From Litomosoides sigmodontis (Eukaryota; Nematoda; Chromadorea; Rhabditida; Onchocercidae): DNA of 64,000 nucleotides. The stretch is from NCBI GenBank assembly GCA_963070105.1, contig OY718803.1, positions 7,607,823 through 7,671,822 on the forward strand, in the 5' to 3' direction. The translations under genes and the position numbers were made by a program. Shown piece by piece: positions 48,321 to 61,423 of the stretch. The notes beneath the pieces are model-generated. The model was not told the DNA's origin. It saw only the letters and a program-made list of their open reading frames with translations, and made no database searches. The first letter of the stretch is position 1. Each line of letters opens with the position of its first letter.

Positions 48321-51300
48321 TTAGCTCTCTCCACTTTCATTCAACTCATCCTCTCTAAGTCCGTTCTCTTCCTTCACTGTTTCGATTTTTACATCGTGAG
48401 ATTTTTGATGAAAGACAAATGTAATAGCTCCACAGTCAAAAATCCTTTTCAGTACCTGAAAGTCCACATGATTACAATCATTGACTATGACTGAAAATTA
48501 AAATCCGATTACTTCCTCTTTATTGAAACTACTTGATCTAATAATATAATCATATTTCAACAGCTGATGATTTAAGAGAATTATGCAACAAAAAATTTCA
48601 GAAGGCTCACTTTATCGGGCACTTTACGTACGTCTTTCTGAACGTGACACCATTCACTAAGATCAGAGTTCGTATCAGCATGCTCCTGAGGTTCTCTGTA
48701 TTCGATACCATTTACGCATCGATCACATTTTAACCTGGTTTTTAATTTGATAAAATTCAACCAGATATTAGGATGAATATTCCCAACAATAATCATATGA
48801 AATATTTCCGGAGAACACACTGACGCAAAAACTATTCTTCCAGAAAGACAACGATGACGTCATCTTATTAGGGACTTGTGAAAGCTTCACCAATTGCCAA
48901 AAAATGAAAACACACGATTGATGGGTGTCTGATGCGACGTCTGCTTTTAAATCAAATAAGTGGCTTAGTTGATCCTTGCTGAAGTGTCGTGCCACATCAG
49001 AAGCTTCATCAACAACACACGACGATAATGCTTTTTTATGCGCTTGTCGTTGAAACATCTTTTCTTCGATGGTACCAGTCTATAGCATAAAATCACGAGC
49101 ATGTTATTTTATCTAAATTTGCAAAACGCTTTCAAAGAAGCTCTCAACATAAAATAACACATGCAATTTTAAAATAAGTTGTGGAGTAGCACACTCAGCG
49201 GTTCTCAACCTAGAGTTCATTACCACATCAAATTCTATTTCCAGTAAATTTGCATGTAATTGTTTTCTATATCCCCAATATTTGTAATGCTTGATTTTCA
49301 AAGAAGCTTTATAAACTTTATCAGTCTACAGTATAACACAGTCTTCTAATTCTCCAATAGGTACAGTCGTTTATCGCACTATATTATGTAGTCTTTTCTA
49401 CATATTATATTTTTTTATATATTATACACTGTTGCTCATTCACTACTGTTATTATTTATTCCCAACTACCCCCGACTACATTACTCCCAGATGAAACTCG
49501 CATTTAATCGAATTCAGCTGGAGCAAAAAAACTTCAAACTTATCATCAGAAGTTGTCACGAAAGAATAAGACACAATTAACTTAATTAAACAGACGTCAC
49601 CCTTCCACTGAAATTTCCTTTTTCAGTATGAGCTTTGATTTTAGTTCTCACTAATACTCAAACTAATAATTCCGAAGGCGTTTCACGAGCTTCACCTCAT
49701 TTTAATGTATTCATGAAGTTGTAAAAATCTGAAACATTAAAATTTACCGAATTCTAAGGTTGAAACGCTCTACCCAACAATGTCAATACAGACACATCTC
49801 CGTATTCATGTTCAACAATTACCACGTTCATCTACAGTAACTTAATTCTTCTCTTTACTAAATGGAATTCAAATTTTGAGCTACTCACCGCCAGTAATCA
49901 CTCTTCCCTTATGAACATTTTGAATTTCGACTACTGATGCTCGTGATGTCATTGACCTGTTCAGGGTTATCACCTTCATTCTAACTCCCATTTTACTTTC
50001 ACCTCTACTTCTTATAAAAACTTTATTATACTTTAACTAGACATTTATAAATTTTTTAATATTCACATATATTAGCGATTATTCCTACAGTTGGTAATGC
50101 ATATACCACATAAGCATATAAATCCTTCCTGTCTCGGGAACAAAAATTTCGACCTACAATTACAACAAATTTGCTATGCACCTTGTTGGAGAACCAGCTA
50201 TTGTTTAAAATACAAAAATTGGGACGTACTTACTACATGAATAAAATTAACCCCTATTTTTCAGCTCGAAAATTTTATCTCGATAAGAAAAAAACGAGAG
50301 AATATATAGAGCAAACGTTTATGTAAAGCATTACCGCTAATAGCCGATAAATGAAACAGTTCTTTTTCTGGCCATCTCTCCACACTCTAGCCATCGCCTG
50401 ATCATCATTTGCTGGATTCCAGTCTGGATCAAACATTATAAGTCGATTTGCACCAATCAAATTTAAACCACAGCCACCCGCTTTCGATGATAAGAGAAAT
50501 ACATATTCGATGCTCTGAAGCACAAAACCCAATCAAAAAAAAAACTAATCAATTTGCCCCCTACACTCAGATAGATTAAATTCTCATTTGATATGCCCTT
50601 TCGTGCGCGCCTCTTAAATTTGCTTTTCCAATTCCCCTGTAATACCTAGTCATTTTTGGTTATTCCTACAACTCTAACGATATGGTTTCAAATTCAAAAA
50701 AAAATCATAATCTCACGAATAACTTAATCATGAATTTTGCAAACTCCATGTAATCATAATTCTCAGACGAATTAAGTATAACCTCGGGGTCGTTGAATTT
50801 CTCCACTAATTTCGCTCGCTGTTTAATCGTACAAGACCCATCCAAACGGATGTACGGATAGCGACGAAGCTGGCACAACTGAAGGTTTTCTTATACAGTG
50901 ATAACATTGATCTGCGTATTTAATATTCATTTTCCTCCTCCTCTTCATGCAATGTGCATGAATAGGCGATATAAATAATCTGGACAAATGAAATTCCAGA
51001 CCAAATGATCTTCTTACTAATTTTTAATTTTGACAAAAACTAACTTATTTTAATTTTATACTAAAACATCACCAAATACATGACTTGTGGTATTGAATTG
51101 TATATTATTCGTAAAGTATTAATATACAAATAAGCAATTCATTTGAAGTAATTAAATACGTAAATCCGAAGGCCTACTTCAACAAATGCATCAATCGTTT
51201 GTGTATAATTGGACACCAGAACAAACTTGTCATCTGTAGTGGCTCTTGTTGCTGCTAACAAATAGTCTAGAACCTTCATTTTTCCAGAAAATGCAGGCTC

Positions 51301-54300
51301 AAATTTCCTGCCAAATTCTCCAGGGAACAACTTCAAGCAGTCTGGAAAATTACTGTACAATATGGCAATTAGTAGTACAACGAGCTGTTTTTGATGATGG
51401 GAAATTATGACTAGTAGCAGATAATTGAATAAAACCTTCAAATCCTTCCTCTTTTTTTTGGCATTTATCAAGTATTAGCTGCGGGTGATTACATAATTTC
51501 TTCAAATTTGTAATGAATGAGAGCGCAGATCCTGTTATTTTACCATCTGAAAAATAATTATTCCCTTACTCATCACATGCAGAAACCCTGCGAATAATGT
51601 ACTTCAGCCCTTCACCACACGTGATTGAAAACTTAGACAGAAGCTAACACTCACTTTCAGCTATTTTCTGCTTTCCATTGATTGAAAATGCGTTAATAAG
51701 TTGCTTATACAATTTCTCCTGTAGTTCCGTCAATTTACAACAAATAATGAGTTCATATTTAACCTAAAACAAATGAATGTGTTGAGTAGAGTATGAAGTA
51801 GGCATCTTCATACCAAGTAATACGTTTAAACATAGGCAGTATATTATACCGGTAAGTATTTCGTGAGCAATGCAGATGTTCTTCTAATGATACACTTATT
51901 CACAATGGATGACATCTCCAGAAGTGCACTATCACCTCTTTCACGTTGCATATCTGTCGCATCAGCATCTCGGCCTCGCAAAATAACGTTTTCGAAACGT
52001 CGTTTAAATTCTGAGGCTGTTCCAAGTAAGCCGGGATTGACAAAATTTATCAAACTAGAAGAAGTGATTCAAAATTTTCGACTCTGATTAGCAGTCAATC
52101 TTAACATGTCTCTACCAAACTGACTTAATGAACATGGCTTACGGCAACCTATAATATTCCAAAAGATCATTTTGTATTGGAGTGCCAGAAATTAGTATTC
52201 GTCGTTCACATTTTAAACCGAAAAGCGCTTGATATGTTTGATTGTCACTATTTTTCAGTCGATGACCCTGAGATTAAATTTAGTAGAAATTTGATAATCA
52301 TTACATTAAGCATTAATGGGTGACAAAAAATGAAGGTTGAAATTAATACAGTAAAATGAAAAATCAAATATGATCGAATGAGATTCTTTTCTGTAACATT
52401 GGAATTAAATTTACTACTAATACTACTAATAACAATATCGAAAACGGTTTTGAAAAGTACCATGAAACTTTGAAAAAAACAGATTATGATCTAACGATAT
52501 GAATATGAAATAAATTCATAACCAGGAAACATGGAAATATAGGCAGACAATACAAACACAAACCTTGAATGCAATACCCTCTAGAACTATCAAACTAAAA
52601 TAATTCACAAAAATGAGAAAAAGCACTAAAAAATATAGCAAACCTCGTCGCAAATAATTAATCCAATTTCCTTCTGCAACAAAATGGAAGCATGAAGCCG
52701 AAATGTTTCATAGGAAATAATGAGTACAGGTGTGGGGCAACGCACACCCATCTGCGCCATGAACTTCCCTAAAATACAAGGAAAAGCTACATTATTCAAC
52801 AATTTTTATCACTAATATCCTTAAAAAAAATAGACAATTGAACTGGATGAGATCCCGGAATGTATCAAGCAAACCTAAATTTCTGTCAATTTCATCTTTC
52901 CCTCCCGAATCTACGGGCAACGCATTCACTCGTCCACTGAGCCACTTTCTAATTTCTTTATCCCAGTTCTGAAAATCACGATGACGGTCAAAATATAAAG
53001 CTGGCTTTCGTTAACTGCTGACGCCAATTCTTTAAGGACGAAACCCTGCTTCCGAAGCCGCATTGCATGTGCTGACCAAGCAACCTTTGTTTCAGAAAAA
53101 GTATCAAGTGTTGGTAATACTTCCATCATTTCTAACATAAGCGGGGAATAATCGTTTATCCCACCCTGAGGCATACAAGCTTCCCGATTATACCTTCATT
53201 TCAAGGTTAAAAGTGCCGAAATGAACAAAACAACGGTTAACCTTGACAAGGCTGCTCGGACAAACAATCACTGCTTTATTCAATATCGGCCTTGCATCTG
53301 GTCCTTGCCTCTGAAGCGGTTTTTTTGAATTTAAACATTTCAGTTCCAGTCATTTCACCATGCTACGGCTTAGTAATGCAAGCCAAAACTGATTGGAGAT
53401 AGAACGTTTTAGATGTGACCAAATTAGTTGTCGCCGAGATGGGAATGCTTCCACACCCCTCTATGAATGTTCCCACAATCATAAGGTAATAGATATAGAA
53501 GACGAAAGTTCCCACAATCATAATAGACATACAAGTAATGTCCACATTAGTGTGATACACTGCAGCGTTTTGCCTAAACCCATCTCATCAGCCATGATAC
53601 AACCATGACAAGAAGGTATGCGAACGCCAGTGACACAATCATACATAAACTTCACACCTTCCCGTTGATGAGGTCGTAGAATAGCGCTCAACACTGGATC
53701 CACCACAACATGTACCTAATTCAGTTTTTAATGACTTTTTTCAAAAATTTTCAAAAGTTGTTTAGCTGAAGTTCTTTTACAATATTCTGGAAACAAAATT
53801 TTGAAGTCTTGATGAAATCGTCAAACATTCCATACTGATACCAAGAATGGATTTCATAACCACCAAGACGGAAGCCAACGTAGGAAAACATGTTGTTTTA
53901 TGTTAGTTTGTAACATGATAACTTCAAGTAACTGGCAAGTGTAGCGATGTTCACCTGCTTGTTATTATCAAGTTTGAGTGCATCATGTGCACTAAGTTCT
54001 GATGGTGTGAATAGCACTAACGCTCCTTCTGCGTATGGGTCGAATAATGCACAGCGAACAGTTGAATGACGGAGACCAAGAGGACGAGCCCTACCGGGAC
54101 CTGTTAAATTAAAATACGTCTAGTTATTCAACGACGTTTTCCACACCTACTAATTCTCTTAGTGCATTAAACATACAAAGGGAAAGTCAAACATATATTA
54201 CTGCTAAACGTTAAACAGTAAAACATTTACATAAATCGATCAACAAAGACAGGTAATGGATATCGGCTTGGATTTACGGCTAGTAAGCAATTGACCCGAG

Positions 54301-55503
54301 AACCGACATGTGTTATCAAATATACCAACACATGTTCGAAACTACGGGTTAACCGACAGCCGCCATGTCGATGTGGAGTATTACACGTGGTTTCGAGAAC
54401 GACTGGTCAATTTTTGCAAGTACATGACGGAATAGGAGAAAGGCATATGCAGGTATGACAGTTACTTCTGTAATCAGGAATGGGTATTTTGAATGGCCTG
54501 CTTAGAAGATTGCTGATCATTTCTTCGTGGAAGCCCTGCTCCTTCTGCATTGATTCATCCATGGATGTGATTAACATTTTACGATAAGGACTTTTCAGCT
54601 CATTTCGATCGCGATTTTCGTTGCTCTGAAAAAAAGAACTCAAAAGCACATTACAAATCCATTTACAAATATTAAAAAAAGCCAAACTAAGTGACGATAA
54701 GGTCGCCTAAGTGTTGTAAAACAACATTTAAAAACAAATATTCGTGATACGCAGAATACAGTTAGCATTCCGGGATACAAAAAAATAAATTTGGCTAACC
54801 AACACCTCAATTTCTGTAAGGAATCATGAACTCATAAAATTCTACTGCAACCATATAAAGCAGAAACTGAATGACACATTCCGAACAATGACCTTGACGG
54901 AAAGAGATGTCAAATATCTCTGGTATGAAAAATGCGGGCTAGGCCTTGCGCAGAACATCTCGCAAAAATTTTCGAAGAAACGAAAGAGATACAAAAGGCA
55001 GCAAAATTATGAGAATTAGGAGCTAGTCATGCTAGTAAAATTCATTAGAGGACACAGAGAGTGACCCGCCATATGGCGTCGGGTCAAAACATCATAATGA
55101 GGAGAGGTCACAACGGCGGGAAGGTCGAGTCAGTCAATGTGTAGCTTTCCCGTGGACCGATATGTGTTGCGCAATCTGTCCCACACATATTCGGAGCTAC
55201 GGGTAGGTCACACACCAACATACTTGTGAGAGATAGCTCGATGAGGCGATTGTAAGGGCTTGTTCGAAGGAACAAGAGATTTGAAAGATAAGACACAAAA
55301 TACTCATTCATGGATCAATTCGCAAAACATTCACAAATAGGGGTTTGTGTAGAAAATCTTAGAAAATATGCACTAACTTTTAATGTGTTCAACTTATGTC
55401 TTTTCCGTTCTTGTGATCTTCTGTCGTCGCCAAACAAAATACACGGCTTCATCGCAGGAGACGATGAAGTCCCACTGACCGCTGAGGGAGCCAAGCTTCG
55501 TCT
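48321..55503 (-). CDS. RAD54L: DNA repair and recombination protein RAD54 (SNF2-family translocase)
   Basis: RAD54 is a nuclear double-strand-DNA translocase that works with RAD51 in homologous recombination. Blocks in order on the minus strand are RRSLAPS (55503), matching the conserved N-terminus; [18 protein letters not shown] (54530-54470); [18 protein letters not shown] and [20 protein letters not shown] (53700-53530), which is motif I/Walker A; LIICDE (about 52650), the DEGH box; the segment with [20 protein letters not shown] and [16 protein letters not shown] (52050-51850); [20 protein letters not shown] and [13 protein letters not shown] (51290-51190); [19 protein letters not shown] and [20 protein letters not shown] (50490-50370), motifs V and [17 protein letters not shown] (49050); and the terminal [12 protein letters not shown], with the stop at 48321. 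The first exon begins at a splice acceptor directly before RRSLAPS. The human protein starts Met-Arg-Arg, so the Met is probably on a small upstream exon or on the trans-spliced transcript; it was not found. Confidence 0.94.
54293..54350. repeat. Hairpin element, copy 1, in a RAD54L intron
   Basis: An imperfect inverted repeat of about 58 bp whose arms include gacatgtgtt and aacacatgttc, bounded by gacccg and cgggtt. It resembles the element at 55149-55204. Confidence 0.65.
55149..55204. repeat. Hairpin element, copy 2, in RAD54L intron 1
   Basis: An imperfect inverted repeat, cccgtggaccgatatgtgt pairing with acacatattcggagctacggg. It shares the pattern ACCGA-ATGTGTT...ACACAT-TTCG-A-CTACGGGT with the copy at 54293-54350. 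A short near-palindrome (gacccgccatatggcgtc plus gggtc) lies close by at 55063-55085. Confidence 0.65.
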
Positions 55504-55524
55504 CTTAACAAGAGCGGTAGACAA

Positions 55525-57470
55525 GCATGTAATGTGGAAGTCCAGAAATCATTAAACCCGTAAAAAACCGTGAAAATGAGGGAAACTCGTGTATATTTCG
55601 AAATCTTAACAGATATAAACAAGGAATACAAAGTATGGAAAAGTAACCATTGCTCAGCAGTAATAATCATAATAACAGTTCAATCGCAAGACACCAATGA
55701 TACAATCTAAAAACACTTTCAGTATGCGAATAAATTCAATTCGTTGAAATAGTTGTACATTTTTCTCCTGTCACTAAAATTCTATCAGTTCAAATTAACA
55801 CCATCAGCCAACCCTTCGATTTTCGCAAAATTTTAGAATGATAACGAAACGACAAAAAGTTGATGGGAAAAAAAGCGAGCGGTCCACGATGCAACTCATG
55901 CAGGAGCTATGGATGGTAGGTAACATTTATCAATTCGCGAATTCTTGCTCACGTGACTCGGAGGTGACAGGATATATATGCGAAGAAAGTCAATTGCTCA
56001 TTTTGCATCGGAGAGTAGAGGAGGAGAGCATAATTTGAGAACTTTATACTAAATATAAGGAGAGGAAGTATCCGCAGTGAAATAATGTGAAAAATTTCGG
56101 CGTGGACAGAGTATCATCGGCCAACGCCGTACAACATCACACCGGCCGTGATCATCAGACACTTTTGCAAACAAAAGGCAGAACTCTTCCTCCCCCTCAC
56201 CCCCACGCACTACCTGGCACGAACTGCGGTAATCTTATAAATGCGCAAAGGTAACACACACAGACGCAGACACAAAAATACATGCATGCGCACACACACG
56301 CACACATACACACGGAAATATTCCTTGCAGCTTGTCGAAATTTGGTACTACCGAATCCGAGACTTCCACCCATCCCGTTTTCCCATCCGACCCTCACACA
56401 AGGTACAATAACAACAACAAGAACTGTCGTCAACAATGACACATCGCACGCGCGCGCAAGCACGCGCGCAAAGTAGATCGCATCATCTACTGAGGGTGGC
56501 AAAAGCATGTACAAAATGCAGTTCTCATACAGGTATTCATAACACGTGCTCTCCGCAGGGTCCCCTCACGTAGGCGATAGAGCAAGAATCCGCGCATACA
56601 CTCTCCATCAACCAAGCACCACCATCGACGCCAACTTCCGCCGCCCCACCGCTCCGCGCACGCACTGACCACTACACTGACCAGTGATGACGAAACCCCA
56701 CCCATCTTGCTCGTCTCAGCTTGAACTGACGCCAAATGATGTAATTAGGGCACTCACAATACCATATGCATTTAATATCGACTGATTTTGCAAGGCCTTG
56801 TTTTGGAACATTAGCAAGCTGTTGCAGCTCAATAAACAATATCTGCGTTTCGAAACATGGATTTATTTTGCTGAGTTTAGTGAGCTTTCCTTTCTTTCAG
56901 TAGTACCTTATGGTATGCGAATGTTGAAAGAGAATATCCCTCAGGTAGCTCCTGTCACACCGATGGTAGTAGACTGTATCGATACGTAACGTAACGTAGT
57001 TGTGGCTCGGTTCACGATGGACAATCTCCTCTATATGTTCTGCCCCTCCGACTCTTCCTTTCCATCCACTGTCCTTCCTCAATTACCCATGTCTCGCAGA
57101 CCTCCCTGATCGCCCCGCGCCGTTTCGGCTTGCTCAGTGGATAGTAAAGAGCGGTCTGGTTTTCAAAGATTAGGCTGGAAGAGAGAAGGATTCAGAGATG
57201 AGTAATGTGAAAGTGGTCAATTCGCGAATGGGATAAATGCTAATAAGAAACAGTAAAGGATGAACAGGAAGGCTAACTTCTCATCCAAAAATAACCGGAA
57301 GGTGTGAGTATCGAAGAGACACTACTACCGGGACACTACCGCCTCTCAGAGGAGCAGTAGTCAGATGCGAAAGCCTAACGTAGCGTAAAAGTTCACGGTG
57401 AGGAGTTGTAAAAAAAACGTTGCGAACGTATGGATGATGAAATAGTTCAGGAACTAGCTGTTGCTATTGC
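55525..57470. other. Divergent intergenic region between RAD54L and PGP
   Basis: Holds a CA/GC-rich repeat patch at about 56250-56320 and CG-alternating sequence at about 56445-56470. It is somewhat GC-richer than the surroundings (56150-56750). It must contain the promoters of both flanking genes and probably the missing RAD54L start exon. No other gene is supported. Confidence 0.5.
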
Positions 57471-57474
57471 ACAG
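57471..57474 (+). promoter_or_regulatory. Candidate trans-splice acceptor of the PGP gene
   Basis: The sequence gttgctattgcacag lies 1 nt before the chosen ATG at 57476. Using it would also remove two out-of-frame or terminated upstream ATGs at 57430 and 57434. Confidence 0.5.
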
Positions 57475-57475
57475 C

Positions 57476-58898
57476 ATGTCAAGGGTACAACAGGCGGACT
57501 ATCACAAGCTGATCAATTCGTTTGATTCATTCTTCTTCGATGCTGACGGTGTGCTTTGGCTTGGTGACACTCCGTTACCGGGTGCTGCTGATTTCCTGCT
57601 ACATCTGGTATCTACCGGTTTGTGTTTGCAGCTGTTTCATTTTCATTTTCCTTTCTCATCTCAAGGAATGTTAAGAATTGTGATCAGTTTAGTTTTCCAG
57701 GACTTCTTACGGAAGTAAGCAGAAGCTGAAAATATTTTTGGCATTTTGATGTTTTGCCTAAGGGCGACAATTCTCAGCTTCTGCTGAGTTTTTGAAAATG
57801 AAATATTTTTAGGCAAAAATGTCTTCATAGTAACAAATAATTCGACTAAAACGTTGGATGATTATGCAGAGAAATGTAGGCGAATAGGTTTTGGTATGAT
57901 ATCTCATGATCATATTTTGTCACCAGCTAAAGTTTTGGCTCACATACTGGCGAAGGAAAAGTCTGATTTGCCAGTGTATATCGTTGGCTCATGTGGTTTA
58001 CAAGTAAGTATCGTTTTTCTGAAGTTTCACTTTATTGCATCCCAGATATGGTTTTCGTGTTTCAGAGGGAATTGAAAAAAGAAGGAATAGAAAGCTTTGG
58101 AACAGGGCCCGATCCTGTCGAGTCTTACACCAACGTTGAGTCAATGCAACAGATGGATACATCTAGAAAAGTGAGAGCTGTAGTAGTTAGTTTCGATATA
58201 CATATAAGCTATCCTAAAATAATGAGGGCTGCAAACTATATCAACCAGCCAGGAGTACGTTTTTATGCTACCAATCCAGATTCAAGGCTGCCTGGACCTG
58301 TGCCAGGTAATTAGTGCTTTTATATTTCTTAACCAAAATGCTAAATATACCAGCGGGAAAAAGGACAATTGTGAAGTCAATTAACTCATTTTTTATAAGT
58401 GTCCATGAAGTGGATGTTAGAATTATATTTTCAGGTGTTGTTATACCAGGATCAGGTGTAAGTATGAGAGCGGTGCAAACAGCTGCTGATAAAGAACCAA
58501 CCATAATTGGCAAACCTAGCAAAACAATGTTTGAATACATCAAGGAAAGGTACATAGTTTTTAATTTTATAATGGTTTATTCATTTTAATTAAAAGTAGG
58601 AGTTGATTAGTGCATTGTACTGTGCTCTTATCCATGTTTGGACGTAATTCTGTCCTTCCAGTTTTGTGGGCATTATTTTAGGTTTAATCTCAAGGCTGAA
58701 AAATCGGTGATATTTGGTGATTCGTGTGAAACAGACATAAAATTCGGTCATGTAAATGGTCTGACATCAGTTTTGGTAGGTACTGGAGTGCATAACTTGG
58801 ATAAAGTGGAAGAATTCGAGAAACAGGGACGTGAAGACTTGATTCCAAATTACTACACTCCTTCCCTTAAAGTATTGTTTGATATGTTGCAGAAATAG
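57476..58898 (+). CDS. PGP: HAD-family phosphoglycolate / glycerol-3-phosphate phosphatase
   Basis: PGP hydrolyses 2-phosphoglycolate and glycerol 3-phosphate in the cytosol, removing a glycolytic by-product and limiting glycerolipid precursors. Exon 1 is 57476-57617, joined in phase to exons at about 57813, 58066, 58435 and 58681; the last ends at 58898. HAD motif I is FDADGVLWLGD, with the nucleophile Asp and the general acid Asp two residues later. Motif II is FIVTNNSTK. The C2-type cap follows, with SHDHILSPAKVLAHILAKEK and VVVSFDIHISYPKIMRAANY. Motif III is the Lys in IIGKPSK and motif IV is IFGDSCETDIKFG. Cap type and length (about 300 residues) fit PGP/PDXP and the nematode pgph genes; I prefer PGP over chronophin from overall similarity. 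Start chosen at 57476 because it directly follows an acceptor-like cacag and leads straight into the domain. Confidence 0.92.
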
Positions 58899-61356
58899 AG
58901 TAATTTATGTTGCTTTAAATTTGTTAAGAGCATCTTTTCAGCTTCGAAGATATTATTATTACATCTCACCGTCTTGCTCTAATTAATCATACTGTTTATA
59001 TAATCTTAGGGTTTTTGATAAAATTCCCTATGGAAATATGCTGTCGGTCTTACATTTCATATCTGTTAAAGAATCCGACATATTCAAGCGATTCATAGGA
59101 TGCTGTTCCTATTTCAGATGCATTTCTTCCCAACCTTTCACATCTCGTAGGTACACGATCGGTGTTAACTGCAGTGAATTTCTTGATTAAATTTGCATTT
59201 CGAAATTTCACTGACGAGACATGTCATACTCATTTCTTGCTCCGCAACAGTATAGTTCCTGCACTTATATTGACACTTGATTCTGCCTGCATTTTGTTAT
59301 GTAGGACATGCATACTGTTAGTACCTGAACTTTGTATACGCTAATTCAATACCTAGTATCTCTATTTTCCTTTTTTATTTTTTATGCGTATCTGTGTCAG
59401 TTTGAATTCTTGAAAATTGCATACTTTTTCGAATAACTAAATATATTCGTAAATTGACCACTTTCATGAATTGACCACGTTTCGTGAATTACCACGTTTT
59501 CTGCTTTTACGTCCACTGATTTTCTGGAACATATGATCAAGTTTTACATTTCGTCCTTCTTATTGTGTTAGTGGAAGAAATTGTTATGGTGATAGGTTTT
59601 TCACACGATTCTCATACCGGATGCCTGTAACAGGGAATTCTTATATGCAATGATTTCGGTTTATAGTCTGATGAATTATAACATGTTTCCGAAGATTAAT
59701 TTTTCTGGCTGGTAAAAACATGAGATGAGAGTATTGCAGCACTTGTCCATGTATCAAACAAACATGATTGTTTAGGATTTGAAGAGATCAGGGTCAATTG
59801 CAAAATTTCTGCCATCCTTGCCTTCCAGTACAAATTGAGTTTGTGGGGATGTCGGAGAGCTGAGGGTGAGGAGATGTGTGGTATTTGTTTGCTCATCAAG
59901 GTCTAAAATATTTAAAGTTTTAGAAAAAGAAAATTGATGCAATAAACCCCATTAGCAACGTAAACGTGTAGTGGTTGACGCAATTAGCGAAATAATTGTG
60001 AGATAAAACGAAATACGAAGTGGGATGATCACCTTGTGCTGAAATAGAAAAAAAGTTGCATTGAGAAATGTTTTATCATTGGCCTATCCGTTGCTGCTTC
60101 TTCTGTTGAAGATCAATTTTTTAGTTATAACTATCGGCACATCCCACCCATCCATCCGAAGTAGAACTTCGAGACAAGACATCCTCTTCACAAGTTCAAA
60201 ATCTTAATTTACTGCCTGTGTACTAACATTAGTTTTGGATGCAAATCGAAAATATTGATTGAAAAGTTTTACAGTTTCGATAGATGTTTTATTTCTTCCA
60301 CATTTATATTTTTCTGAAAACGGGCCTTCATCCTTAGGAAATGGAAATCTTCTAATGGTACACGTATTGCTAATTAATTTAAATTCCATTGCTTGATGAG
60401 ATACCAAGAATCATTTTGGAAAAATGATTCTTAAGGTATCTCAGATAAATTCATAAATGAACAATGAAGTTCCTTGTTACCGCACATTACTGTGCTGTGA
60501 ACAAGATGCTAAAATTTTTAATGAGATTTCCATCGGAAGACGCTATATCAGGAGTTTACTTTCTAAAAATCGATATTTAATGCTTTAGTAAAAATCCATT
60601 TTTTCGCCCCTGAATTTCAGATCATTACTTTAGTTTGTCATTTTTTTCCCAATTTGATTTTAAATTTTTCAAAAAAAAGAGATGGGAGCATGCCTTGTCG
60701 ATTTTTGATGAATGACTAAAAGATATTAATCCTTTCTATTCTCATTACGATAGCGTCAAATTTTCCCCTTTCGTTTTCATGTAAATTATGCAAATTTAGA
60801 CAAGTTCGACGAAATGAGACGTGAAGATTGGACGAGAGGTTTGTAAATGAGTTTCATGTGTGCAATTTACTTCACGTTCTCTTCATGTGTCAATTAGTTA
60901 ATTTAATTGTTTATTTATTCACTGCCAACTCATAATAATAAGCCTTCCGCGTGCTCTGCACGCTTCCATTTCTTCCCACCGTGATGTTTTAAAAGTGTTG
61001 TTTTGCACGTATGTAATTAAAAGTAGTTTGTGATTGTGTGGGTGTGAGAATGTGTCCGTGTGTGTCTTTAAAGTAAGGTTTTCCACAAGTAAATAGTGTA
61101 AAAGGCAATATTTGAAAAATTCTCTCCGATGAATCACCTCTGTGGAGCCTGTTAACTTTATTTTCAATTTAATTTTGCTATAATCATTTTCAGGTAAAAT
61201 GACTTATTTACAAATAATAAACAGTAGTTTTAACGCGATGAGAGCGTAAAAAGTGCATTAATTATACTAATTTCAGGCGTATTTCAAGTCATAGCAATAA
61301 ATTAGCAAATTTCATTAATTTATAAATTTACAGCAAACAATAAGTATTCACAAACG
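58899..61356. other. Intergenic region, no gene seen
   Basis: AT-rich DNA downstream of PGP. The only structure noted is the near-perfect hairpin at 60397-60443. Confidence 0.55.
60397..60443. repeat. Near-perfect short hairpin, about 21-bp arms
   Basis: TGAGATACC-AAGAATCATTTT, a GGAA-like loop, then AAAATGATTCTT-AAGGTATCTCA. The arms pair along their full length except for two unpaired bases (TT/AA) in the right arm. It is shorter than a typical pre-miRNA; a foldback repeat is as likely. Confidence 0.75.
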
Positions 61357-61423
61357 ATGGTGGATGATCGTCAAGCAATTATTGTAATTCAACCAAGACC
61401 ATCACGACCTGATTATCTGCAAG
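61357..61423 (+). CDS. Probable first coding exon of an unidentified gene running out of the window
   Basis: After the acceptor aaatttacag (61333) there is a 23-nt leader, then an ATG and 22 open codons (MVDDRQAIIVIQPRPSRPDY and LQ) ending one base before a gttcgt donor. The short exon with a clean acceptor and a following donor, and the absence of any continuation in the next kilobase, suggests a 5' exon before a long intron. The protein family is not recognised. It could instead be chance. Confidence 0.35.

Noticed and set aside
53467..53523. Direct repeat of gttcccacaatcata about 41 bp apart
   Set aside because: A short local duplication inside a RAD54L intron; nothing suggests function.
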